From Bdellovibrionales bacterium (GTDB taxonomy: Bacteria > Bdellovibrionota > Bdellovibrionia > Bdellovibrionales > UBA1609): 5,926 nt of DNA. The position numbers were made by a program, and so were the translations under genes. The stretch spans positions 1 to 5,926 of the forward strand of contig JANQSX010000213.1 of the NCBI GenBank assembly GCA_028279085.1, given 5' to 3'. The notes under the pieces were generated by a model that worked only from the letters and a program-made list of their open reading frames with translations, was not told the origin of the DNA and ran no database searches. This document shows positions 1 through 5,850 of this stretch, one piece after another (position 1 is the stretch's first letter; each line of letters starts with the position of its first letter).

Positions 1-133
1 ATCAGAAAACCTACACCGGTGATCACTAAAAGCATAAAAACACTCAGAGGATCTAACAAAAAAGAAAAAGAAATCTTAAAGGACCCTATATGCAACCATT
101 CAAAGAAAGAGAAACTTAAAGATAGATTTTCTT
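1..133 (-). pseudogene. nuoL: Inverted fragment of nuoL (left arm of the fold-back)
   Basis: Read on the minus strand, this stretch encodes the same peptide as NuoL residues 43-85 of the + strand frame, including the DPLSVFML motif, and runs off the window at base 1. It is a copy of 143-275 and not an independent gene. The only difference, C75, turns an AAA lysine codon into AAG and is silent. No start or stop lies within it. It is almost certainly a by-product of the fold-back event. Confidence 0.8.
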
Positions 134-275
134 TATTTCATCAAGAAAATCTATCTTTAAGTTTCTCTTTCTTTGAATGGTTGCATATAGGGTCCTTTAA
201 AATTTCTTTTTCTTTTTTGTTAGATCCTCTGAGTGTTTTTATGCTTTTAGTGATCACCGGTGTAGGTTTTCTGAT
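1..275. repeat. Long near-perfect inverted repeat (fold-back) replacing the 5' end of nuoL
   Basis: Bases 1-133 are the reverse complement of 143-275, with a single mismatch (C75 against A201) and a 9-nt loop at 134-142. The right arm reads in frame as conserved NuoL sequence, while the left arm has no independent coding sense on the + strand. The left copy is therefore the intruder and has displaced the true beginning of nuoL. A palindrome of this size with so short a spacer is expected to be unstable in cells that have SbcCD-type nucleases. It begins at base 1 of the window, which suits a fold-back chimera from DNA amplification, library preparation or assembly at a contig end. A real inversion-duplication is possible but less likely. 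Confidence 0.95.
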
Positions 276-1881
276 TCATTTTTTTAGTGTGTATTATATG
301 TCTCATGATAATCGTCCGGCGAAATATTTTTCTTATCTGAATCTTTTTATTTTTAATATGATAGTTTTGGTTTTAGCTGATAATTTATTTTTGATGTTTC
401 TGGGTTGGGAAGGAGTGGGTTTGTGCTCTTATCTTTTAATTGGTTTTTGGTTTACAAGCAGTGAAAAAGCGGCGGCAGGTATGAAAGCTTTCATTGTAAA
501 TCGTATTGGTGATATAGGTTTTTTGTTGGGGATGTTTTTCTTATTTCAACAATTTCACTCTCTCCATTTTAGTGTTCTATCCGAATCTATTTCAGCGGAA
601 CAGTTTGATTTAAGTCATATTAAATGGGCTTGCTTTTTTTTATTTATAGGTGCAGTGGGAAAGTCCGCTCAAATCCCTCTTTATATTTGGCTTCCTTCCG
701 CTATGGCGGGACCTACACCGGTATCGGCTCTTATTCATGCTGCTACAATGGTAACAGCGGGGATTTATCTCATTACTCGAATGAGTTCTATGTTTATTTT
801 AGCTCCGGAAGTATTAACGCTTATTAGTTGGACGGGGGTTATGACGGCTTTTATAGCGGCTCTTATTGCTTGTGCTCAAAAGGATATAAAGAAAGTTCTA
901 GCTTATTCTACTGTTTCTCAATTGGGATATATGTTTGTAGCTGCTGGTTTAGGAGCTTTTACAGCTTCTTTGTTTCATTTACTCACACATGCTTTTTTTA
1001 AAGCCTTACTTTTTCTGTCAGCAGGGGCCATTATTCACAGTTTAAAAGGAGAACAAAATATTTACCGAATGGGTGGATTAAAGCGACAACTACCTGTAAT
1101 TTATATTTGTTTTATGATAGGTTTTCTGGCTCTTATAGGTTTACCTCCTTTTTCCGGTTTTTTTAGTAAAGATGAAATTTTATGGTCGGCTTTTGCCTCC
1201 GGGCATTTTGGTATTTTCGCTTTAGCTTTATTAACAGCACTTGTAACTACTTTCTACATGACTCGATTGTTTGCCCTGGTTTTTTACGGAAAAAGCCGTT
1301 TGAGATCAGAGCTTAAACCTCAAAAGGGAAATGTGTTTGCTTATTTTCCATTAATTATTTTAGCTTTACTTTCTTTTTTTGGTGGTTTTTTAGGAATCCC
1401 GCATTTGTTGAGTGAATATTTACCTTTTCATTCTTCCCATTTGATTGAACAATACCTTAAGCCGGTCATTGTACACAACTCTTTTAAAGGTTCTCACTTA
1501 GTGGAAATTTTCTTGATATTGGGTTCAGTGGCTCTAGTGTTATTTGTGTTAGGAATAACCAGATGGTTTTATTTAAACAGAGAAAAATGGCTTGAGAATT
1601 TAAAACAAAAAAATCAAGGTGTGTTTAATGTGTTGGAAGAAGCTTTAAGGGTGGATTCTTTTTGTGATTTAAAAATAGTAAAGCCTATTTTGAATATTAG
1701 TTATGAACTTTGGCAGGGAGTGGATATAAAGCTTATTCAAGGGTTTATTTTGTTAGTTCAAAAATGGCTTTTATCTCTTAAATCTTTATTTGAAAAATTC
1801 CAAAATGGAAATATGCAAAATTATGTTTTATTTATGATTTTGGGTCTTATTGTATGTATTTTGTCCATTTTATTCACTTAA
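19..1881 (+). CDS. nuoL: NADH-quinone oxidoreductase subunit L, 5' end missing and replaced by fold-back sequence
   Basis: NuoL is the distal antiporter-like proton-pumping subunit of complex I in the inner membrane. The frame contains DPLS at residues 69-72 and GWEGVGLCSYLLIGFW at 129-144 with the membrane Glu131. It also has GAVGKSAQ with Lys215, the AMAGPTPVSALIHAATMVTAG block at about 228-248, His residues at 320, 324 and 340, and SGFFSKDEIL with Lys384. The C-terminus (about 530-620) fits the long lateral helix and the last membrane helix. Only sequence from about residue 39 (base 133 onward) is genuine: residues 1-38 are antisense nuoL from the inverted repeat. The GTG at 19 has no ribosome binding site, and the frame is open to the window edge, so this start is only the first start codon available. 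Comparing the key residues with E. coli numbering (E144, K229, K399) puts the offset near 14, so about 50 native residues are lost. The stop is 25 bp before nuoM. The family assignment is certain; the start is wrong or unknown. Confidence 0.95.
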   Translation: MITKSIKTLRGSNKKEKEILKDPICNHSKKEKLKDRFSLFHQENLSLSFSFFEWLHIGSFKISFSFLLDPLSVFMLLVITGVGFLIHFFSVYYMSHDNRPAKYFSYLNLFIFNMIVLVLADNLFLMFLGWEGVGLCSYLLIGFWFTSSEKAAAGMKAFIVNRIGDIGFLLGMFFLFQQFHSLHFSVLSESISAEQFDLSHIKWACFFLFIGAVGKSAQIPLYIWLPSAMAGPTPVSALIHAATMVTAGIYLITRMSSMFILAPEVLTLISWTGVMTAFIAALIACAQKDIKKVLAYSTVSQLGYMFVAAGLGAFTASLFHLLTHAFFKALLFLSAGAIIHSLKGEQNIYRMGGLKRQLPVIYICFMIGFLALIGLPPFSGFFSKDEILWSAFASGHFGIFALALLTALVTTFYMTRLFALVFYGKSRLRSELKPQKGNVFAYFPLIILALLSFFGGFLGIPHLLSEYLPFHSSHLIEQYLKPVIVHNSFKGSHLVEIFLILGSVALVLFVLGITRWFYLNREKWLENLKQKNQGVFNVLEEALRVDSFCDLKIVKPILNISYELWQGVDIKLIQGFILLVQKWLLSLKSLFEKFQNGNMQNYVLFMILGLIVCILSILFT

Positions 1882-1888
1882 AGTAGGT

Positions 1889-1896
1889 AGAGGGGA
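1889..1896 (+). promoter_or_regulatory. Ribosome binding site of nuoM
   Basis: The purine run AGAGGGGA ends 10 nt before the ATG at 1907. It decides the nuoM start: an in-frame ATG at 1850 lies inside nuoL, lacks a comparable site and would add 19 residues atypical of the family. The protein from 1907 begins with a hydrophobic helix, as NuoM proteins do. Confidence 0.75.
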
Positions 1897-1906
1897 AACT
1901 AAAATA

Positions 1907-3466
1907 ATGTTAAGTGTTTTGATTTTTTTACCATTGGTTTTTGGTGTTGTTTTGTTGTTTGTAAAAAATCCGATTTTGTGTCGGAAGTGGGCTGGATTTT
2001 TTTCCGTTTTTTATTTTTTATTTGCTCTTTTACTCTTTTACCTTTTTGATTCTCAAACTGAGGAATTGCAATTAGTTGAACAGGTTTCCTGGATTCCCGC
2101 TTTAGGGATAAAATATTTTATAGGAGTGGATGGTCTTTCCTTTTGGTTTGTTATTTTAACCGCTTTTTTATTACCCATTTGTGTATTTGCTTCATGGAAG
2201 CTTATTCAAGAAAAAGTTTCTTCTTTTTTTTGTTGCTTATTTTTAATGAATACATCAGTAATGGGTACTTTTTTAGCTCTGGATACTGTGCTTTTCTATA
2301 TTTTCTTTGAGAGTTCTTTAGTACCTCTTTATTTTATCATTGGGATTTGGGGTGGAAAGGAAAGAATATATGCCGCTTTTAAGTTTTTTATTTATACGGC
2401 TTTTGGATCTTTATTTTTGTTGGCGGCCGTAGTAGCTTTAATGAATCTTACCCATCAGGCTACAGGGCAGTTGAGTGCAAGTGTTTTAGATTTTTATAGG
2501 CTGGATTTACCTTTTGTATCAGACTCTTTTCTGAGCACTCAAAATATTTTGTTTTTTTGTTTCTTTTTAGCTTTTGCCATAAAACTTTCATTTGTGCCTT
2601 TTCATACTTGGTTACCATTGGCTCATGTGGAGGCTCCGGCTCCTGGTTCTGCTCTCCTGGCCGCTGTGATTTTAAAAATGGGTTCTTATGGTTTTTTACG
2701 CTTTCTTTTGCCTATTTTTCCTCAGTCAGTGGAACTTTTTGCACCGTTTATTTCCCTTTTAGCCGGTATGGGTATTGTATATGGCGCTTTTATGGCTTTA
2801 GCGCAAAAAAATATGAAAAAGCTTGTCGCTTATTCTTCTATATCTCATATGGCGTATGTGTTGCTCGGGATTTTTAGTTTAAATTTTTATGGTTTAACCG
2901 GTGGATTTTATCAAATGCTTACTCATGCCGTTTCTTCTGCTGCTTTATTTCTTATGGTTGGTATGATTTATGAAAGAACTCATAGTTTAAATATCTCAGA
3001 TTATCGAGGATTAGCTAAAAAAATGCCTATTCTGGCTATTTTCTTTATTATCGTTTCTCTTTCAGCTATGGCGCTTCCATCTACGGGGGGTTTTATTTCT
3101 GAATTTTTTGTTTTAATAGGAACTTTTGTGTCAAAACAGTGGGGAGCTTTGGTTTTAGCTCTTTCAGGAGTGGTTTTCGGTGCTACCTATATGCTGTATC
3201 TTATTCATCGTGTTTTTTTCGGTGAGACATCCTCTTTTTTTAAAGATAGTATTGTTGATCTTTCTAACAGGGAAAAAGGAGTGATTCTTTCTTTTGTTTT
3301 ATTGGTATTTGGAATGGGGATTTTCCCCATGTCATTTCTTAAGTATTCTATCTCTTCTTTGAAACATTTAGATAAGCATAGAATGAATTATGAATTGAAT
3401 ATAAAACGATTGGAGTTTAAAGCTCAGCATATAGAAAAAATGTTAAAAAAAAGCGGAAAATATTAA
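1907..3466 (+). CDS. nuoM: NADH-quinone oxidoreductase subunit M
   Basis: NuoM is the middle antiporter-like proton-pumping subunit of the complex I membrane arm. The 519-aa product (E. coli NuoM is 509) starts with MLSVLIFLPL and is hydrophobic throughout. Visible family marks are GVDGLSFW at 73-80, FFESSLVPLYF with Glu135, FAIKLSFVPFHTWLP with Lys226, VILKMGSYGFLRF with Lys257, and AQKNMKKLVAYSSISHM around 299-315. Further on are the QMLTHAVSSAALFLMVGMIYE block at 336-356 and GGFISEFFVL with Glu399. These match the functional Glu144, Lys234, Lys265 and Glu407 of E. coli NuoM by position and context. The last 30 residues form a charged, cytoplasm-type tail. The start is fixed by the good ribosome binding site at 1889-1896. 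It lies 25 bp after nuoL and 30 bp before nuoN, so it is probably one transcript with them. One oddity is Leu238 where WLPDAH is usual (see findings). Confidence 0.97.
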   Translation: MLSVLIFLPLVFGVVLLFVKNPILCRKWAGFFSVFYFLFALLLFYLFDSQTEELQLVEQVSWIPALGIKYFIGVDGLSFWFVILTAFLLPICVFASWKLIQEKVSSFFCCLFLMNTSVMGTFLALDTVLFYIFFESSLVPLYFIIGIWGGKERIYAAFKFFIYTAFGSLFLLAAVVALMNLTHQATGQLSASVLDFYRLDLPFVSDSFLSTQNILFFCFFLAFAIKLSFVPFHTWLPLAHVEAPAPGSALLAAVILKMGSYGFLRFLLPIFPQSVELFAPFISLLAGMGIVYGAFMALAQKNMKKLVAYSSISHMAYVLLGIFSLNFYGLTGGFYQMLTHAVSSAALFLMVGMIYERTHSLNISDYRGLAKKMPILAIFFIIVSLSAMALPSTGGFISEFFVLIGTFVSKQWGALVLALSGVVFGATYMLYLIHRVFFGETSSFFKDSIVDLSNREKGVILSFVLLVFGMGIFPMSFLKYSISSLKHLDKHRMNYELNIKRLEFKAQHIEKMLKKSGKY

Positions 3467-3496
3467 ATATAAACTTTTTACGAATGGCACAAGAAA

Positions 3497-4939
3497 ATGA
3501 TAAGTGATTTATTTTTTAGTTCTCCTTTATGGTCTCTTTTTTTATTCAGCTTAATTCCTTTAAGTCTTAAAGTATTAAATAAAAACAGAGAATATTCGCC
3601 TTTTATTCTTACAAGTTTTGTATTAGCAGGTATTTTCACTTCTCTTTTTCTCTTGTTTTTTATTTGGCCGGAGTCTAGAGAAGAAATACGATATCTTTTT
3701 TCTGAAGCTTTAATTTTTAATAGATTCCGTGCCTTGGCTTCTTTGGTTTTATTTTTAATAGGAGCTTTTGTTATTCTTATGAGTCTTCAGCATCCTCAAG
3801 TGGATATGGAGAAGTTTTCTGAAATGCTATTTTTGAAATTAGGCTCTCTTTTAGGACTTTTAATTTTGCTGTGGTCTGGTAATTTATTAATAGCTTTTAT
3901 TGGTCTAGAGTTGGCTTCTTTGGCTTTTTATCTATTGATAGCTTTTGGTCGTACTGGCTCTTCTGCTCTCAAAGCCAGCTTTAAATATTTTGTATTAGGT
4001 TCTGTAGCTTCCGCCATTTTGCTTTATGGTATTTCTTTTGTCTTAGGGGCTACCGGTCATTTTGATTTACAGAGAATTTTTCAAGATAGCCCGGGGTTAA
4101 TCACCAGTTCTCGACTTTTCGCTTTAGGATTTGTATTTATTGTGGTGGGATTTCTATTTAAAATTTCCATTTTTCCTTTCCATTTTTGGCTTCCGGATGT
4201 GTATAGAGGTTCTTTTACCCCTTTGCTGGTTTTTATGGCCGCGGGTCTTAAACTCACTATTTTTGTGCTTTTGTTTGAATGGACGAAAAATATTTTTACT
4301 CTTGTTGAACTACCTTACTTATTAGCCTTTTTTCAATGGCTAGCTGTGTTAAGTGTACTTTTTGGGAATATCATTGCTCTTTTGCAGCCAGATTTTAAAA
4401 AAATGTTACTTTTTTCTACAGTAGCACATTCCGGTTATTTGTTGATGATACTTATCTCTTCCCAGATGGGTGCTTCTATGGGCCGGTCGGCCTTATTTTA
4501 TTATTTAATGGTGTATGTTGTTATGACTCTGGGTGTTTTTGTTTGTATGAGGCTTTTTGAAAAGAAAGGGGAAATGGATATAAATATGAATAAGTTGAGG
4601 GGTTTAGCCGTAAGAAAACCTTTCTATGCTCTTTTAATTACACTTTTTTTATTAAGCCTGGCCGGCATTCCTCCTACAGGTGGGTTTATGGCAAAATTTT
4701 TTGTTTTTCAAAGTCTTTTAGATCAAGGATTTTGGTGGATGTTATTTTGGACTATTTTGGGATCCAGCATAGCCCTTTTTTATTATTTAAAACCTATAGC
4801 TGTTATGTATATGCAAAAACCTGATTCACAAGATGATGACACTTTTTTCTTTCCTCGTTTTTTAAAGCCTGTTTTGTTATTGTTAGCTGGTTTTATTTTA
4901 GTCAGTGGGCTGTTTCCTGCACTCTTTTATTTTGGTTAA
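3497..4939 (+). CDS. nuoN: NADH-quinone oxidoreductase subunit N
   Basis: NuoN is the antiporter-like complex I subunit closest to the quinone-binding connecting arm. The 480-aa protein is close to the usual length (E. coli 485) and hydrophobic throughout. Landmarks are GLELASLAFYLLIAF at 136-150 with Glu138, FKISIFPFHFWLPDVYRG with Lys222, MAAGLKLTIF with Lys252, PDFKKMLLFSTVAHSGYLLM at 298-317, and LAGIPPTGGFMAKFFVF with Lys400. These correspond to Glu133, Lys217, Lys247 and Lys395 of E. coli NuoN. The ATG at 3497 is the only reasonable start, because the same frame holds the nuoM stop and a further TAA at 3470 just upstream. It has no clear Shine-Dalgarno sequence, only AAGAAA directly against the start codon, so translation may depend on coupling to nuoM 30 bp upstream. 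The PDVYRGSFTP loop departs from the common PDVYEGAPTP. Confidence 0.96.
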   Translation: MISDLFFSSPLWSLFLFSLIPLSLKVLNKNREYSPFILTSFVLAGIFTSLFLLFFIWPESREEIRYLFSEALIFNRFRALASLVLFLIGAFVILMSLQHPQVDMEKFSEMLFLKLGSLLGLLILLWSGNLLIAFIGLELASLAFYLLIAFGRTGSSALKASFKYFVLGSVASAILLYGISFVLGATGHFDLQRIFQDSPGLITSSRLFALGFVFIVVGFLFKISIFPFHFWLPDVYRGSFTPLLVFMAAGLKLTIFVLLFEWTKNIFTLVELPYLLAFFQWLAVLSVLFGNIIALLQPDFKKMLLFSTVAHSGYLLMILISSQMGASMGRSALFYYLMVYVVMTLGVFVCMRLFEKKGEMDINMNKLRGLAVRKPFYALLITLFLLSLAGIPPTGGFMAKFFVFQSLLDQGFWWMLFWTILGSSIALFYYLKPIAVMYMQKPDSQDDDTFFFPRFLKPVLLLLAGFILVSGLFPALFYFG

Positions 4940-4973
4940 TGTTTTATCTGTTGAAAAGAAGGACATTATTCTA

Positions 4974-5002
4974 CTGAAAGATATATTTTTGAAGTTTATA
5001 AT
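4974..5002 (+). promoter_or_regulatory. Candidate sigma-70-type promoter (distal)
   Basis: CTGAAA (4974-4979, four of six matches to TTGACA) lies 17 bp before a perfect TATAAT (4997-5002), which predicts transcription starting near 5009. An inverted copy of the repeat motif (5017-5028) would then sit just downstream of the start, as a repressor site might. Such hexamers arise easily in AT-rich DNA, so the evidence is moderate. Confidence 0.4.
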
Positions 5003-5016
5003 GCTATAGGTAAGGG

Positions 5017-5129
5017 AATGACTACTTATCCCAAAAGTAAGTTTTAACTATTCAAAGACTGAAAATTTGTTGTATTTATGGATAGTCAAATTATGATGTA
5101 TAATATGGGTATGCAATTAAGTAGTCATT
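5017..5129. repeat. 12-bp inverted repeat pair flanking the proximal promoter region
   Basis: AATGACTACTTA at 5017-5028 is the exact reverse complement of TAAGTAGTCATT at 5118-5129, with 89 bp between. Both contain the TAGTCA core seen in the tandem repeats. The pair encloses the proximal -10 box and the start of the upstream ORF. It may mark paired binding sites that could support looping; that is inference. Confidence 0.6.
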
Positions 5130-5158
5130 TGGATAGTCAAATTAGGTCATGTGACTAG
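5078..5158 (+). CDS. Possible 26-codon upstream ORF / leader peptide
   Basis: The frame opens ATG GAT AGT CAA, later reads through AGT CAT TTG GAT AGT CAA, and stops at TAG 5156-5158. Its peptide therefore starts MDSQ and contains SSHLDSQ, echoing the N-terminus of the next gene in another frame. Its stop overlaps the AGGA ribosome binding site of that gene and lies 11 nt before its ATG, an arrangement suited to translational coupling. It has no convincing ribosome binding site of its own. It may be a by-product of repeat duplication, a leader peptide, or the true 5' end of the downstream gene cut off by a frameshift. Confidence 0.25.
   Translation: MDSQIMMYNMGMQLSSHLDSQIRSCD
5099..5104 (+). 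promoter_or_regulatory. Candidate -10 box (proximal promoter)
   Basis: This is a second perfect TATAAT, 66 bp before the helix-turn-helix gene. There is no good -35 hexamer at 16-18 bp. The expected -35 position (about 5076-5081) overlaps a repeat unit at 5078-5089, and further units at 5117-5140 lie just after the expected start near 5111. A promoter framed in this way by binding-site-like repeats fits autoregulation, but the call rests on one hexamer. Confidence 0.3.
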
Positions 5159-5217
5159 GAAAAGAATTCATGGATAGTCATTTGGATAGTCAACTGGATA
5201 GTCATTTGGATAGTCAA
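5117..5217 (+). repeat. TAGTCA repeat array (12-bp units in 24-bp pairs)
   Basis: Four contiguous 12-bp units of the form NTGGATAGTCA(A/T) fill 5170-5217, inside the start of the coding region. A degenerate plus an intact unit lie at 5117-5140, and a lone unit is at 5078-5089. The 19-mer tagtcatttggatagtcaa is identical at 5122-5140, 5175-5193 and 5199-5217. Inverted TGACTA copies occur at 5019-5024 and 5152-5157. The spacing is close to one helical turn and the array sits at the 5' end of a DNA-binding protein gene. An operator or iteron-like role is plausible but unproven. Confidence 0.9.
5157..5160 (+). promoter_or_regulatory. Ribosome binding site of the helix-turn-helix gene
   Basis: AGGA ends 9 nt before the ATG at 5170. 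It supports that start, which is also the first start codon after the in-frame TGA at 5152-5154. It overlaps the stop codon of the upstream ORF. Confidence 0.6.
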
Positions 5218-5850
5218 GTTTTGTCTTTAACAGAGTATTCTAATAAATACCATGTAAGTGTTTCTACTCTTAGGAGAAATATTCGTGCAGGAAAACTTCC
5301 CTTTAGTTTTAAACAAGGAAAGTATTTTTTAAAGGATCAGAGTTTAGTTAGCTTGAAGCATTTAAAGTCTTTTTCTTCTCGTAAAGAGGTTTTATCTACT
5401 TCTTTTGTAAAAAACCTTGATCGGTCCGGTTTAAATGTTTCAAATGCTCAAGAGACCGTATCCACTAATGGGGAGCAGCAACAATCTGAAACTCCGTCTC
5501 TTGCAAATACAGATACTGCTGAAAAAAAAGAGATTTTACCAACTTTTAAAAATAAAAAAATAAACCCGGAAAAAACTTTAGAACACTCCAAAATGGTGGC
5601 TGATATGTCTGCATCAGATAGCAGAAAAAAATCTTTTTCCTCAACAGAAGATTCTTTCTTGGATAAAGTAATGAGTTATCAAAAAGAGTTCTTAAGGCAA
5701 ATTGAACTTAAAGAGATAAAAATTTTGGAACAGCAAAATCAAATTGTAGAATTGAATACTTTAGTGGCTTTGTTGGAAAAAGAAAACAAAGAGTTAAAAT
5801 CTCTTTTGTACCAGGAAAAAGATATGGAAGAGTGGTTAGAACTAAAATAA
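5170..5850 (+). CDS. Small DNA-binding protein: N-terminal helix-turn-helix, C-terminal coiled coil
   Basis: This 226-aa soluble protein is probably a dimeric DNA-binding regulator or DNA-linked adaptor; its targets are unknown. Residues 1-16 are four tetrapeptides of the form (M/L)DS(H/Q), encoded by the 12-bp DNA repeats. Residues 18-56 read as a MerR/excisionase-like helix-turn-helix: LTEYSNKYHVSVSTLRRNI supplies the helices, and FSFKQGKYFLKD looks like a short wing. Residues 70-160 are polar, rich in Ser, Thr, Lys and Gln, and probably disordered. Residues 173-213 form a coiled coil with Ile178, Ile185, Ile192, Val199, Asn206 and Leu213 at one core position and Leu195, Leu202 and Leu209 at the other. 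That resembles a leucine zipper with a buried Asn and favours dimers. There is no signal peptide or membrane segment. The start rests on AGGA and an in-frame stop just upstream. A start inside the repeats is possible. Base composition matches the neighbours. Apparent autoregulation through the TAGTCA array is inferred. Confidence 0.85.
   Translation: MDSHLDSQLDSHLDSQVLSLTEYSNKYHVSVSTLRRNIRAGKLPFSFKQGKYFLKDQSLVSLKHLKSFSSRKEVLSTSFVKNLDRSGLNVSNAQETVSTNGEQQQSETPSLANTDTAEKKEILPTFKNKKINPEKTLEHSKMVADMSASDSRKKSFSSTEDSFLDKVMSYQKEFLRQIELKEIKILEQQNQIVELNTLVALLEKENKELKSLLYQEKDMEEWLELK

Larger units (their letters stand above)
4940..5169. other. Intergenic region with repeats and candidate promoters
   Basis: This 230-bp gap separates nuoN from the helix-turn-helix gene. 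It shows no convincing terminator after nuoN. It holds two TATAAT hexamers, five TAGTCA-type motifs (three direct, two inverted) and a short upstream ORF. A stop-free frame at 4955-5047 could be a gene remnant but has no usable start. The build-up of repeats towards the downstream gene suggests that this is the control region of that gene. Confidence 0.6.

Noticed and set aside
9..722. 12-bp match acctacaccggt at 9-20 and 711-722
   Set aside because: A couple of 12-bp coincidences are expected in a window of this size, and both copies are explained by nuoL coding (one sense, one antisense).
624..827. Internal open frames at 624-827, 2557-2877 and 4131-4325
   Set aside because: They lie in other frames of nuoL, nuoM and nuoN and show no family features; they are shadows of the real genes.
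1850..1906. Longer nuoM start at ATG 1850
   Set aside because: It overlaps nuoL by 32 bp, lacks a ribosome binding site, and adds a non-hydrophobic, family-atypical leader; the ATG at 1907 has a strong site.
3484..3507. Seven-codon minicistron overlapping the nuoN start
   Set aside because: It has no ribosome binding site, and such tiny frames are common by chance; it adds nothing beyond possible coupling.
5078..5217. CRISPR array
   Set aside because: The units are 12 bp, contiguous or nearly so, and lack unique spacers of regular length; no cas genes are present.
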